The notes: generated by a model from the letters alone, not told the origin. Positions 51,152 to 60,593 are shown, numbered from the stretch's first letter. The stretch is 64,000 bases of DNA from Janthinobacterium sp051380735 (GCF_051380735.1 NZ_JBNYXQ010000003.1:124001-188000), one strand, 5' to 3'. Made by a program: numbers and translations.

Positions 51152-53230
51152 ATGACCGCAACCCAACACGCACCCACCCCGCTCCACCGCCCCACCCCAT
51201 TGCGCCTGGCCCTGATGCTGGCCTTTGCCGCTCCCGCCACCGCGCTGGCCCAGCAAGCACCCACCTTGCCGGCCGTGACCGTGTCGGCCAGCGCGCTGTC
51301 GCTGGGCAGCGACGACATGAGCACGCCCGTCACCGTGCTCGAAGGCGATGAACTGGTGCGTGCACGCGAGGCCACCCTGGGCGAAACGCTGGCCGGCCAG
51401 CCCGGCATTCACTCCAGCCATTTCGGCGCCGGCGCCAGCCGCCCCATTATTCGCGGCATGGACGGCCCGCGCGTGAAAGTGCTGTCCGATGGTGCCGAAG
51501 TGCAGGATGCATCGACCATCAGCCCCGACCATGCGGTGGCATCCGAACCGATGCTGGCCGAACAGGTCGAAGTACTGCGCGGCCCATCGGCGCTGGCGTA
51601 TGGCGGCGGCGCCGTCGGCGGCGTGGTCAATGTGATCGACAATAAAATACCCACCCGCGTGCCGGCCAAGGGTGTCGAAGGCAGCGCGGAACTGCGCGCC
51701 AACTCGGCCGCCCGCGAAAAGGCCGGCGCCTTTGAAGTGACCGGCGGCTCGGGCAATTTTGCCTTCCACGCGGAAGGTGTGAAACGCGATGCGAAACAAT
51801 ACAAGGTCGGCAGCGGCTGGGAAGGCGGCTCGACCGTGGCTGGCAGCTACAACGAAACCGACACCGGCAGCGTTGGCGCTTCGTGGGTGGGGTCGCGCGG
51901 TTTCCTGGGCCTGGCGTTTACCAGCCAGCGCGCCGAATACGGCCTGCCCGGCCACAACCATGAATTCGAAAGCTGCCACCCGCACGGCACCCACCTGCAC
52001 TGCGGCGGCCACGACGACCATGAACACGAGGAAGGCGAGGAGCACGATCATGAGCATGAAGAAGAAGGCGCCGTCCCGTACGTAAAACTGAAAAGCGCAC
52101 GCTGGGACGTGCGCGGCGAACTGCGCGACCCGCTGCCCGGCTTTACCCGCTTGCGCCTGCGCGCCGCGGTTACCGATTACAAGCACGACGAGATCGAAGG
52201 CACGGAAGTGGCCACCACCTTTAAAAACAAGGGCCACGACGCGCGGCTGGAAATGGAACATATGCCGCTGGGAGGCTGGCGCGGCGTGGTCGGCCTGCAA
52301 ACGACCAGGCGCGATTTTTCCGCCCTGGGCGAAGAAGCGTATGTGGCGCCCACCCTGACCAGAAAGCACGCGGCTTTTCTGGTCGAAGAATACAAGCTGT
52401 CACAATGGCGCTTCGAAGCGGGCTTGCGCCATGAGTGGCAGGATATCGCCGTCGACAGCGCCACGCTGAAAGATCACAGCACCAAAGGTACTTCGGTTTC
52501 GCTGGGCGCCGTGTGGAAGTTCGCGCCCCAGTATTCGCTCGGCTCGACCATCTCGCGCACGCATCGCCTGCCCAGCGCCGAAGAGCTGTACGCCAACGGC
52601 GTGCACATGGCCACCGCCACCTATGAGCTGGGCAATGAAAACCTGGGCAAGGAAATTTCGAACAATATCGATGTGACCTTGCGCAAATACGCAGGCGCCA
52701 CCACGTTTTCGCTGGGCGCCTACCGCAACAAGATAGACAACTATATTTTCGGCTCCACCCTGGACAGCCATGAAGGCTTCCAGCTGATCGAATACGCCCA
52801 GCGCGACGCCACCTTCACCGGTATCGAAGGCCAGATCCACCAGCAACTGAACCCGATCTTCGGCGCCAGCGTATTCGGTGATGATGTGCGGGCAAAGCTG
52901 GCCGATGACGGCGGCAATCTGCCGCGTATCCCGGCCCGGCGCCTGGGCGTGAAATTCGACGCCAACTGGCAGGCCTGGAATGGCGTGGCCGAGTTCTACA
53001 GGGTCGGCAAGCAAGACAAGGTCGCCGCCTTCGAGACAGCCACGCCTGGCTACAATATGCTGAACCTGTCGGCCAGCTACCACGCCCGCATAGCCGGTAC
53101 GCCGACCCTGTTCTACCTGAAGGCGAACAACCTGACGAACGAACTGGCGTACAGCCACACTTCGTTTATCAAGAATGCGGCGCCGTTGATGGGGCGTAAT
53201 CTGACGGCGGGGGTCAGGGTCACGTTTTAA
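51152..53230 (+). CDS. TonB-dependent outer membrane receptor, ZnuD-like
   Basis: A 692-residue outer-membrane receptor with signal peptide LMLAFAAPATALA. The plug has the TonB box (PAVTVSASAL) and the AREATLGETLAGQPGIHSSH and RPIIRGMDGPRVKVL motifs; the barrel ends with a terminal Phe (AGVRVTF), a signature of outer-membrane barrels. Residues about 274-310 form a loop rich in His, Asp and Glu, with two Cys (CHPHGTHLHC) followed by DDHEHEEGEEHDHEHEEE. ZnuD of Neisseria carries a comparable zinc-binding loop. With the Zur-like gene this makes a zinc-uptake receptor likely; copper or another metal is possible. Confidence 0.88.
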   Translation: MTATQHAPTPLHRPTPLRLALMLAFAAPATALAQQAPTLPAVTVSASALSLGSDDMSTPVTVLEGDELVRAREATLGETLAGQPGIHSSHFGAGASRPIIRGMDGPRVKVLSDGAEVQDASTISPDHAVASEPMLAEQVEVLRGPSALAYGGGAVGGVVNVIDNKIPTRVPAKGVEGSAELRANSAAREKAGAFEVTGGSGNFAFHAEGVKRDAKQYKVGSGWEGGSTVAGSYNETDTGSVGASWVGSRGFLGLAFTSQRAEYGLPGHNHEFESCHPHGTHLHCGGHDDHEHEEGEEHDHEHEEEGAVPYVKLKSARWDVRGELRDPLPGFTRLRLRAAVTDYKHDEIEGTEVATTFKNKGHDARLEMEHMPLGGWRGVVGLQTTRRDFSALGEEAYVAPTLTRKHAAFLVEEYKLSQWRFEAGLRHEWQDIAVDSATLKDHSTKGTSVSLGAVWKFAPQYSLGSTISRTHRLPSAEELYANGVHMATATYELGNENLGKEISNNIDVTLRKYAGATTFSLGAYRNKIDNYIFGSTLDSHEGFQLIEYAQRDATFTGIEGQIHQQLNPIFGASVFGDDVRAKLADDGGNLPRIPARRLGVKFDANWQAWNGVAEFYRVGKQDKVAAFETATPGYNMLNLSASYHARIAGTPTLFYLKANNLTNELAYSHTSFIKNAAPLMGRNLTAGVRVTF

Positions 53231-53264
53231 GCTGTTTGACCTTTAAGCCCAAAACGCAAGGACT

Positions 53265-53291
53265 GGGGTCAGACCCGACGGGTCTGACCCC
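53265..53291. repeat. palindromic element copy 3, overlaps ugpQ stop
   Basis: GGGGTCAGACCC-GAC-GGGTCTGACCCC lies between the convergent ZnuD-like and glycerophosphodiesterase genes. The TGA stop of the latter (53269-53271 on the plus strand read as TCA) is part of the element, which codes for the last residues of the protein. Confidence 0.85.
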
Positions 53292-54036
53292 GGATTTCTG
53301 TTGCGTCTTCCATATATTCAATGGCATCTATCCTGTCCGTACAAAACCCATCCACGCCCCACCCCAGCAACTCATCCGCCCGCTCCACCGTATTGACGGT
53401 ATAGCAAAATACCCCGTATCCCTCTGCCTTGACCGCCTGCACCTGCTGCCGTGTCAGTATATTGTGATCGCAATGCATGGCCACCACGCCCAGCGTTCTC
53501 GCCTGCGCCAGCCAGTCATCTGGCAGTTCGTCAACCAGCCAGCCGCGCGCCAGTTCCGGCGCCGCCGCGCGGGCCGCTTCCAGCGCAGCGGTGCTGAACG
53601 ACGACAGCAAGGGCAACGATCCACCAGCGGCAAAATACTGGCGCGTCAGCCGCGCCACCACCTCACCCGTCTCTACCTCGAAGCCCGGCGCCGGCTTGAT
53701 TTCGATATTCATCCAGATGCCCTGCTGCTTGCAATAAGCGACCACTGCCTCGAACGTCGGCACGCCTTCACCTGCAAACTGCGGGCCAAACCAGCTGCCC
53801 GCATCCATTGCCGCCAGCTGCGCCGCCGTGTAGTCGGGAATCGCGCCGCTGCCGGCCACCGTGCGGCCCAGGTCCACGTCGTGCACCACGACCGGTACGC
53901 CGTCTTTTGCCAGCATGACGTCGAATTCAACCGCGCGGTAGCCATAAGCCAGGCCGCAGCGCAGGGCGGCAATCGTGTTTTCAGGCGCCAGCGTGCCGCC
54001 GCCGCGGTGCGCCACAGTGCGTGGGTAGGGCCACAT
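53269..54036 (-). CDS. ugpQ: glycerophosphodiester phosphodiesterase
   Basis: A 255-residue GDPD enzyme that splits glycerophosphodiesters into an alcohol and glycerol-3-phosphate. Motifs: VAHRGGGTLAPENTIAALRC (catalytic His and Glu), the FDVMLAKDGVPVVVHDVDL motif with the second His, and IWMNIEIKPAPG. The ATG at 54036 fits the family start; the longer frame is not family-like. The C-terminal RGQTRRV is encoded by the palindromic repeat, so the last 8 residues are probably not part of the ancestral protein. Confidence 0.93.
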   Translation of the reverse strand: MWPYPRTVAHRGGGTLAPENTIAALRCGLAYGYRAVEFDVMLAKDGVPVVVHDVDLGRTVAGSGAIPDYTAAQLAAMDAGSWFGPQFAGEGVPTFEAVVAYCKQQGIWMNIEIKPAPGFEVETGEVVARLTRQYFAAGGSLPLLSSFSTAALEAARAAAPELARGWLVDELPDDWLAQARTLGVVAMHCDHNILTRQQVQAVKAEGYGVFCYTVNTVERADELLGWGVDGFCTDRIDAIEYMEDATEIRGQTRRV

Positions 54037-54205
54037 AATATGTCCTCGTGATGATGATCCAGCCATCATCGCGTGCAACAGCCGGCTTGTAAAGGAGGAC
54101 GGCCTGGTGCGTTTGGCGCCATGTACGGCCCGTTTCGTCGCAGCCCCCTTGCGCGGCTCACCGTGTGCACCGACAATTGCCGTACAGCCAACCAGAAAGC
54201 TTCGC

Positions 54206-55309
54206 ATGCCCACCATCGACACCGTCCCCCGCAAGCAGGGCTTTCCCTACCAGCGACTGCTGGCCGATGCGCGCTATGCGCTGCTGCTCAACGTCCTGTG
54301 CGCGCTCTTCGTCACTTACGTGTTGAGTGGTGGACAAAGCTTCTTGCTCAACTTGCTTGCGTCGATGTGCATCGGCGGCATCGCCTTTCTGCTGATCGAC
54401 GGCATCCGTCTGGCATGGTGGGGTGAACAGCGGCGTGCACCATTGCTGCCCTTCATTGCCGTGATCATCGTCAGCGGCATCGTGGCACAAGTGACAGGCA
54501 CCATGATGTTTGGCTGGCTGGCAAATATCGACGTTCCCGCGCCCATCGCCATGTCGCCGCGCAATGTCGGCATGACGGTTTTCACGCTGGCGGCGGCAAG
54601 TGCGGCCTTCCTGTTCTTTAGCAGCCGGGAAAGGATTACGCGCCTTCAAACAGAAGCTGCGCAAGAAAAAGCGCGCGCCGAATCGGTGGCGCGCCAGGCC
54701 ATGCAGGCACAGCTGCAGCTGCTGCAGGCGCAGATCGAACCGCATATGCTGTTCAACACCCTGGCCAACCTGCAGGGCCTGATCAGCTTTGACCCGGACC
54801 GCGCCCAGCTGCTGCTCGACCAGCTGATCCAGTACCTGCGCGCCACCCTCAGTTCCTCGCGCATGGAGGCGACCACCCTGGAACAGGAATTCAAGCTGAT
54901 GCAAGCCTACCTGGGCCTGATGGTCGTGCGCATGGGCGCACGCCTGAACTACACGCTGGACCTGCCCGACGACTTGCGCAGCGCACGCCTGCCGCCCATG
55001 CTACTGCAGCCATTGGTGGAAAACGCCATCCAGCACGGCCTGGAACCGAAGATCGAAGGCGGCCATATCACCGTGCAGGCCAGCGTTGACGGCGGCCAGC
55101 TGACCCTGACAGTGATGGATGACGGCCTGGGCCTCGATCATCCGGGCCAGACCAAGGGTACCCAGCTGGGCGTGACGAATATCCGCGAACGGCTGCAGGT
55201 CATGCATGGCGACAGCGCCCGCCTGACTTTGAACCCCAACGATGCCGGCGGCGTGACCGCCCGTTTGACCTTGCCATTTCAACCCTCAACGACCACCACC
55301 ACACCATGA
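54206..55309 (+). CDS. LytS-type sensor histidine kinase
   Basis: A 367-residue kinase with about four transmembrane segments (residues about 25-140) and a cytoplasmic His_kinase domain: the phospho-acceptor is His180 in QAQIEPHMLFNTLANLQ, and the ATPase part has LPPMLLQPLVENAIQHGLEP and MDDGLGLDHPG. The stop overlaps the LytTR gene start by 4 bases (ATGA), so the pair is cotranslated. Confidence 0.9.
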   Translation: MPTIDTVPRKQGFPYQRLLADARYALLLNVLCALFVTYVLSGGQSFLLNLLASMCIGGIAFLLIDGIRLAWWGEQRRAPLLPFIAVIIVSGIVAQVTGTMMFGWLANIDVPAPIAMSPRNVGMTVFTLAAASAAFLFFSSRERITRLQTEAAQEKARAESVARQAMQAQLQLLQAQIEPHMLFNTLANLQGLISFDPDRAQLLLDQLIQYLRATLSSSRMEATTLEQEFKLMQAYLGLMVVRMGARLNYTLDLPDDLRSARLPPMLLQPLVENAIQHGLEPKIEGGHITVQASVDGGQLTLTVMDDGLGLDHPGQTKGTQLGVTNIRERLQVMHGDSARLTLNPNDAGGVTARLTLPFQPSTTTTTP

Positions 55310-56142
55310 CCGATTCACCCCACGCCTCTGCCCCCATCCGCGCCCTGATCGCCGAAGACGAACCGATACTGGCGGCCGCCCTCGCCCACGCCCTGCGCCG
55401 CCTGTGGCCGGCGCTCGAGATCGTCGCCAGCTGCGCCAATGGCGTGGAAGCCTTGCTGCAAGGCCTGGCCCTGCGCCCCGATATCTTGTTTTTGGATATC
55501 AAGATGCCGGGCAAGACGGGCCTGGAAGCGGCCGAAGAACTGGCCGAGCAGTGGCAGGACGGACCAGACGGCACGCCGTTTCCACAGATCGTGTTCGTCA
55601 CCGCCTATGACGACTACGCGCTGGCTGCCTTCGAGCAGGCCGCCGCCGATTATGTATTGAAACCCGTCAACGACGCGCGGCTGGGCAAGACGGTGGAGCG
55701 TTTGCAGCAGCGGCTGCAGGCGGCAAAGCCGGCAGCCACGGCCACCGCGCCCGCGCCTGCCGACGACAACCTGGCCCGCCTGCTGACCCAGTTACAGGCG
55801 ATGACGCCAGCGGCGCCGCGCCTGCAAATGATACGGGCGGCGGTCGGCAACAGCGTACGCATGATCCCTTTGGCCGACGTGGTCTACTTCGAGGCGCTGG
55901 ACAAATATATCAACGTGGTGTGCCGCGACGGCGAAGCGCTGATACGCACCAGCCTGAAGGAATTGCTGCCGCAGCTGGACCCGCAGCAATTCTGGCAAAT
56001 CCACCGCGGCACCATCGTCAACGCCGGCGCGATTGCCAGCGCCGTGCGCGACGAGGCCGGCAAGCTGTCACTGACTTTGCGCCAGCATCCGACGCAGCTG
56101 CGCGTCAGTCCGCTGTACGCCCACCTGTTCCGGCAGATGTAG
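55306..56142 (+). CDS. LytTR-family response regulator
   Basis: A 278-residue response regulator with a receiver domain (acidic pocket AEDEP, phosphorylated Asp64 in DILFLDIKMPGKTGLEAAEE) and a C-terminal LytTR DNA-binding domain from about residue 175 (VYFEALDKYINVV, TSLKELLPQLDPQQFWQIHR). It forms a two-component pair with the overlapping kinase; the target is not visible. Confidence 0.92.
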   Translation: MTDSPHASAPIRALIAEDEPILAAALAHALRRLWPALEIVASCANGVEALLQGLALRPDILFLDIKMPGKTGLEAAEELAEQWQDGPDGTPFPQIVFVTAYDDYALAAFEQAAADYVLKPVNDARLGKTVERLQQRLQAAKPAATATAPAPADDNLARLLTQLQAMTPAAPRLQMIRAAVGNSVRMIPLADVVYFEALDKYINVVCRDGEALIRTSLKELLPQLDPQQFWQIHRGTIVNAGAIASAVRDEAGKLSLTLRQHPTQLRVSPLYAHLFRQM

Positions 56143-56153
56143 CACCAGGCGCT

Positions 56154-57416
56154 TCAGCCTGCCGCGACGCGCGCGCCCAGCGACTGCAGCTGGCGCAGCT
56201 TCATGGCAATCAGCACGCCACCGCCCAGGCAGAGGCTCAGCATGGCGACCACGCCGGTCCAGCCGTCGAAGCCCCACATCATGCCCGAGGCCGAACCGAG
56301 CAGGCTGGACCCGAGGTAGTAGAACAGCAGGTAGAACGCCGAGGCCAGCGCCTGCGGCGCGCGGGCGCGGCGGCTGACCCAGCTGCTGGCAATCGAGTGC
56401 GAGGCAAAGAAGCCGAAGGTGGCCAGTGCCATGCCGGTCACGATCAGCGGCAGATAATCGAACAGGGTCAGGACGATACCGGTCAGCATGATTGACAGCA
56501 TAATCCACAGCACGCCGCGCCGGCCCAGGCGGTCCACCAGGCGGCCGGCCCATACCGAGCTGAAAATCCCGATCAAGTACAGGAATGCCAGCAGGCCGAC
56601 CGTACTCTGGCGCAAGCCGAACGGCGCGGCCAGCAGGCGGTAGCCGATATAGTTGTACAGGCTGACAAAGCAGCCCATCAGCAGGAACGCCAGGCAGAAC
56701 AGCCAAGGCAGGCCCTGGTCCGAAAAATGCTGTTTGACGGCATGCGGCAGCGCCTGCCAGCCGCGTGTCGAGGGCACGAAGTTTTTCGAGGCCGGCAGGC
56801 TGCGCCAGAACTCCGCCGCTGCCAGCAAGCCGGCCACACCCAACACACCGAGCGCCCAGCGCCACGACAGAAAGTCGCTCAGCAGCGAGGCGATCAAGCG
56901 CCCCGACATGCCGCCAAACGCGCTGCCGGCGATATACAGGCCCATTGACAGGCCCAGCGACGGGCCTTCGATTTCCTCGCCCAGATAGGCCATGGCCACG
57001 GCCGGCATGCCGCCCAGCGCGATCCCCAGCGCGGCACGGATCGCCAGCAGTTGCGCATAATCCTGCGCAAACGCCGACAAGACAGTCAATATGGCAGCAG
57101 AAAACATCGACGCCACCATCAGCGGCTTGCGCCCGACGCGGTCCGAAACGGCGCTCAGCAGCAGCAGCGAGATGGCCAGCAAGCCGCTCGATACCGACAG
57201 CGACCAGCTGCTTTGCGCCGGCGTCAGGTGAAACTGCTGCGACAGCAGCGGAAACAGCGGCTGTATGCAGTACAGCAAGCTGAAAGTGGAAAAGCCGCCG
57301 AAGAACAGCGCGCGGTTGCTGCGCCTGAATTCGGCCGTGCCCTTGGCAATCGCCATGCGTGGCGCAGGGCAAACGATGGTGGACGTGGTGGAAAAAACTA
57401 GCGATGAGTCAGACAT
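56154..57416 (-). CDS. MFS transporter (YnfM-like)
   Basis: A 420-residue, 12-segment major facilitator. It has FSTFSLLYCIQPLFPLLSQQF, the loop motif DRVGRKPLMVASMFSAAIL (GxxxDRxGRK type) and the C-terminal AGRLVDRLGRRGVLWIML. The style is like the arabinose/drug efflux proteins of the YnfM group. A LysR gene is divergent and likely regulates it. A start about 20 residues downstream (at MAIAKGTAEF) is also possible. Confidence 0.9.
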   Translation of the reverse strand: MSDSSLVFSTTSTIVCPAPRMAIAKGTAEFRRSNRALFFGGFSTFSLLYCIQPLFPLLSQQFHLTPAQSSWSLSVSSGLLAISLLLLSAVSDRVGRKPLMVASMFSAAILTVLSAFAQDYAQLLAIRAALGIALGGMPAVAMAYLGEEIEGPSLGLSMGLYIAGSAFGGMSGRLIASLLSDFLSWRWALGVLGVAGLLAAAEFWRSLPASKNFVPSTRGWQALPHAVKQHFSDQGLPWLFCLAFLLMGCFVSLYNYIGYRLLAAPFGLRQSTVGLLAFLYLIGIFSSVWAGRLVDRLGRRGVLWIMLSIMLTGIVLTLFDYLPLIVTGMALATFGFFASHSIASSWVSRRARAPQALASAFYLLFYYLGSSLLGSASGMMWGFDGWTGVVAMLSLCLGGGVLIAMKLRQLQSLGARVAAG

Positions 57417-57458
57417 GACGGTGTCCGGAGAGAGGGAGCCTCCATGATAGGATTTGCC

Positions 57459-57498
57459 AACTCATATCGTCCAATATATATTCAAGGCCTAACTCATA
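57459..57498. promoter_or_regulatory. direct repeats AACTCATA between MFS and LysR genes
   Basis: The sequence AACTCATA occurs at 57459-57466 and again at 57491-57498, 32 bases apart, in the AT-rich region between the divergent genes, with TATATATTC between. They may be LysR contact sites; this is inference. Confidence 0.4.
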
Positions 57499-57523
57499 CT
57501 TTAAAACGATTACTGAAACCACT

Positions 57524-58438
57524 ATGGAACTGCGCCACCTGCGTTACTTTGTCGCCGTTGCCGAAGAATTGCACTTCACGCGCGCGGCCGAACGCCTGCA
57601 TATCGGCCAGCCGCCACTGAGCCAGCAGATCCAGGCGCTGGAAGCGGACGTGGGCGCGCAGCTGTTCGAGCGCAACAAGCGCTCGGTGCGGCTGACGCAA
57701 GCGGGCAGATTGTTCCTGGACGATGCGCGCCGCATCCTGGCGCTGTCCGAACAGGCTGGCGTAACGGCACGCCGGGCCCAGCGCGGCGAAGCGGGCGAAC
57801 TGCGCATCGGCTTTACTTTTTCAACGCCGTTCACGCCGTATTTCGCCACCGTCATCAACCGCTACCGGCAGCTGTTCCCGCACGTGACCTTGACCCTGCA
57901 CGAGATGGCGACCCTGCATCAGCTGGAAGCGATTTCCGCGCGCACCATGGATCTCGGCTTCGTGCGCCCGCCCGAGACGGCCTATCCGGGCAATGTCAGC
58001 CTGACGGAACTGCGCCAGGACCCGCTGTTGCTGGTCCTGCCGGTGGCGCACCGGCTGGCGGCCAAGTCCTCGATTGCAATTGCCAACATGGCCGGCGAAG
58101 GTTTCGTGATGTACCCCAAGGATGCCGGTACCGGCATCCATCCGCATATTTTCAGACTGTGCAAGGCAGCCGGTTTCGTGCCGAAAGTGGTCCAGGAAGC
58201 AGGCGAAGCGTCGACCATTATCGGCCTGGTGGCGGCCGGCTGCGGCATCTCGGTGCTGCCAGCCTCGTTTGATCGCATCCGCATGGACGGCGTGTGCTAC
58301 CGGCCCATCGCCGACCCGCAAGCGACCACCAGCTTGCTGCTGGCGCAGCGCGAGGAAGAGACCTCGCCGCTGGTGGCGGCGTTCGTCAAGCTGGCCAAAG
58401 CGGCGGCGCTGGCAGCCGCGCCGGAAGGCGGCACTTAA
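57524..58438 (+). CDS. LysR-family transcriptional regulator
   Basis: A 304-residue LysR of the BenM/CatM style: MELRHLRYFVAVAEELHFTR, AERLHIGQPPLSQQIQALEA, and the effector domain with FTFSTPFTPYFATVINRYR. It is divergent from the YnfM-like MFS gene, which it likely regulates. The effector is unknown. Confidence 0.94.
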   Translation: MELRHLRYFVAVAEELHFTRAAERLHIGQPPLSQQIQALEADVGAQLFERNKRSVRLTQAGRLFLDDARRILALSEQAGVTARRAQRGEAGELRIGFTFSTPFTPYFATVINRYRQLFPHVTLTLHEMATLHQLEAISARTMDLGFVRPPETAYPGNVSLTELRQDPLLLVLPVAHRLAAKSSIAIANMAGEGFVMYPKDAGTGIHPHIFRLCKAAGFVPKVVQEAGEASTIIGLVAAGCGISVLPASFDRIRMDGVCYRPIADPQATTSLLLAQREEETSPLVAAFVKLAKAAALAAAPEGGT

Positions 58439-58744
58439 GCACTCGATCCACTGCCCAGGCCATGCTCGATCAGCCCGGCGACAGTGGCCAGGTGTTCCAC
58501 TTCCAGGCCGCTGTCGCGTACCGCCACGCCTTGCATCAAGCGTTCCACATGCTGGCGTACGCTGGTCGATTTCGCCCGGTGGATCAGTTCACAACCAGCC
58601 AGGTCGACCAGCTGCACGCGGCGCTTGCGGGCCGGCCAGCGCACCATCGCGCTGGTCCAGCAGGCGAGCGCTGTGGTGGCCGTGCGCGCTACCCTGCTCG
58701 CCGAAACGCTGGTAACAGCCACCATCCACTTCGGGGAGAATTGA
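58439..58744. other. intergenic stretch with ambiguous coding signal
   Basis: About 306 bases between the LysR stop and the AtuA-like start. A minus-strand frame (58435-58803) reads with gene-like codons up to the shared TTAA stop at 58435-58438 (product end HVERLMQGVAVRDSGLEVEH), and a plus-strand frame ending at 58744 reads RTIALVQQASAVVAVRATLL near its end. Neither is a recognised protein and the frames are not complete. I suspect remnants, but do not call a gene. The GGGGAGAA near 58733 is the ribosome binding site of the next gene. Confidence 0.3.
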
Positions 58745-59071
58745 ATGACGATTGCCAAAACCCTCGCGCTGCGCGAACTGGCGCATGCGCGCGCCGGCGA
58801 CAACGGCGATATTTCGAACCTGTCCTTGACCGCCTGTCACCGCAAAGACTATGCACTGCTGCTGCGCGAGGTGACGCCCGAGCGCGTGCGCAAGCATTTC
58901 GAGGGCGTGGTTCACGGTAGCGTCACCCGCTACGAACTGCCGCAACTGGGCGCGCTGAACTTCGTGATGCAGCAGGCACTGGGCGGCGGCGTGACGCGCT
59001 CGCTGGCCTTGGACGCGCATGGGAAGTGTTTGGGGGCGGCGTTGCTGGCGATGGAGAGCGTGGTGCCTTGA
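58745..59071 (+). CDS. AtuA-related protein (AtuA C-terminal domain, stand-alone)
   Basis: A 108-residue protein equivalent to the C-terminal domain of AtuA-type proteins (acyclic terpene/leucine utilisation, DUF1446 partner). The family pattern is LRELAHARAGDNGDISNLSL followed by RKDYALLLREVTPERVRKHF and VTRYELPQLGALNFVMQQAL. Normally a DUF1446/AtuA gene precedes it; here none is present within 300 bases. GGGGAGAA lies just upstream of the ATG. Confidence 0.8.
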   Translation: MTIAKTLALRELAHARAGDNGDISNLSLTACHRKDYALLLREVTPERVRKHFEGVVHGSVTRYELPQLGALNFVMQQALGGGVTRSLALDAHGKCLGAALLAMESVVP

Positions 59072-59117
59072 GTGGATGCCGTACGTTAGCTTCATCTTCA
59101 CAACAGAAGCAAATTCA

Positions 59118-59144
59118 GGGGTCAGACCCGGCGGGTCTGACCCC
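59118..59144. repeat. palindromic element copy 4
   Basis: GGGGTCAGACCC-GGC-GGGTCTGACCCC, between the convergent AtuA-like and ABC ATPase genes. The right flank (AGCTTTCCGCCGTTGGGTT) is close to the reverse complement of the left flank of copy 1, suggesting a longer ancestral palindrome with outer arms AACCCAACGGC. Confidence 0.85.
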
Positions 59145-59183
59145 AGCTTTCCGCCGTTGGGTTAAACAAGCACTCGTGACCAT

Positions 59184-60593
59184 TCACCTGCTTTGCAGCT
59201 CAATCCGCCGCTGCGCCACCGCCCGCGCAATCTCGCAGTCGTGCGTTACCAGCAGCACCGCGCAGCCGCTGTCGCCGGCCACTTCCAGCAGCAGGTTCAA
59301 GGTCTCCTGCTGGGTGATGGGGTCGAGTCGCGAGGTCGGCTCGTCGGCAAAAATCAGGGCCGGTTTCAACAGCAGCACGCGCGCCAGCGCAAAGCGCTGC
59401 AGTTCGCCACCGGATACCTGTGACGGCAGGCGGTCCAGCAGATGTTCCCCGAGCCGCAAGCGCGCCAGCAAAGGCGCTAACGCAGCCCATTGCAAGCCAT
59501 GCAGCGCCAGCACATCGGCCAGCGCTGTACGCAATGTCAGCGTGGGGGCAAAGGCCGCCGCCGGATCCTGGTACAGCTTTTGAAATGCCGTGCGCGGGAG
59601 GCCTGCCGCGCGCGTGACCGTGCCCGCATCGGGCCGCAACAGTCCCAGCAGCAGATTGCCGAAGGTCGTCTTGCCGGCGCCGCTCTCGCCGGTAATGGCC
59701 ACCATTTCGCCACGGCGCAGTTCAAGGCTGATGCCGGAAAACAGGCAATGCTTGCCAAACGATTTGCCGACATTGTCCACGCGCGCGACGACCTCACCCG
59801 GTGTGCGCAGCGCTGGCCGTAGCGGCCAGGCCGCCGGATCGGCCGCCAGCAGCGCGCGCACATACGCATGCGCGGGCTGCGCCAGCAGTTGTCCGGCACG
59901 CCCCTGCTCAATCACGGCACCCTCAAACATCACGGCGACTTCGCCACCGAGCGCGCGCGCCAGCCAGACGTCGTGGGTAATGCACAGCACCGCCATACCG
60001 TCTGCTTGCGCGGCGCGCAGCATGGACAGCATCTCGCCGCGCTTGCCGCTGTCGAGGCCCTTGGTCGGTTCGTCAACGATCAACAGGCGTGCACCAGCTG
60101 CGTGGGTGGCCAGAAAGGCGACGCGCTGCGCCATGCCGCCCGATATCTGGTGCGGATACAAGTGCGCCGCATCCTGCAGGCCCAATTGCTGCAGGTCGCG
60201 CAGCGCCGCCTGGCGCGCCTGGCCCGCGCTCTTGCCTGCCACCAGTTCATGGGTTTCCGCGACCTGATTGAGCACGCGCATGGTCGGATCCAGCGCCAGC
60301 CACGGTTCCTGCGGCAGCAGCGCCACCGCCCTGCCCCACAGGCGCTGGCGCGCATGCTGGTCGGCCGCATCGAAGTGCTGGCCATCGATGGTAAGGGCGC
60401 CTTCGGCCCGTAGCCCACCGGCAAGCGTGCCCATGATGGCTTGCGCCAGCAGCGATTTTCCCGAGCCGCTCTCGCCCAGCAGAGTCAGCACGCCGCCGGA
60501 CGCCACGCGCAGGCTGACGCCATCGACAATCGCCTTGCCGCTGGCGGCGTCAAACACGCGCAGATCCGATACATCCAAGAGAAACTCACTCAT
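59184..60593 (-). CDS. peptide/nickel-type ABC transporter ATPase with two fused NBDs
   Basis: A 469-residue ATPase with two nucleotide-binding domains. The first has Walker A GESGSGKSLLAQ (about residue 39) and signature ISGGMAQRV; the second has Walker A GESGAGKTTFG (about residue 295), signature VSGGELQRF, with Walker B LLKPALIFADEPTSRLD. This corresponds to DppD and DppF (or NikD/NikE) in one chain. Its start overlaps the stop of the upstream permease by 8 bases. Substrate unknown. Confidence 0.9.
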   Translation of the reverse strand: MSEFLLDVSDLRVFDAASGKAIVDGVSLRVASGGVLTLLGESGSGKSLLAQAIMGTLAGGLRAEGALTIDGQHFDAADQHARQRLWGRAVALLPQEPWLALDPTMRVLNQVAETHELVAGKSAGQARQAALRDLQQLGLQDAAHLYPHQISGGMAQRVAFLATHAAGARLLIVDEPTKGLDSGKRGEMLSMLRAAQADGMAVLCITHDVWLARALGGEVAVMFEGAVIEQGRAGQLLAQPAHAYVRALLAADPAAWPLRPALRTPGEVVARVDNVGKSFGKHCLFSGISLELRRGEMVAITGESGAGKTTFGNLLLGLLRPDAGTVTRAAGLPRTAFQKLYQDPAAAFAPTLTLRTALADVLALHGLQWAALAPLLARLRLGEHLLDRLPSQVSGGELQRFALARVLLLKPALIFADEPTSRLDPITQQETLNLLLEVAGDSGCAVLLVTHDCEIARAVAQRRIELQSR

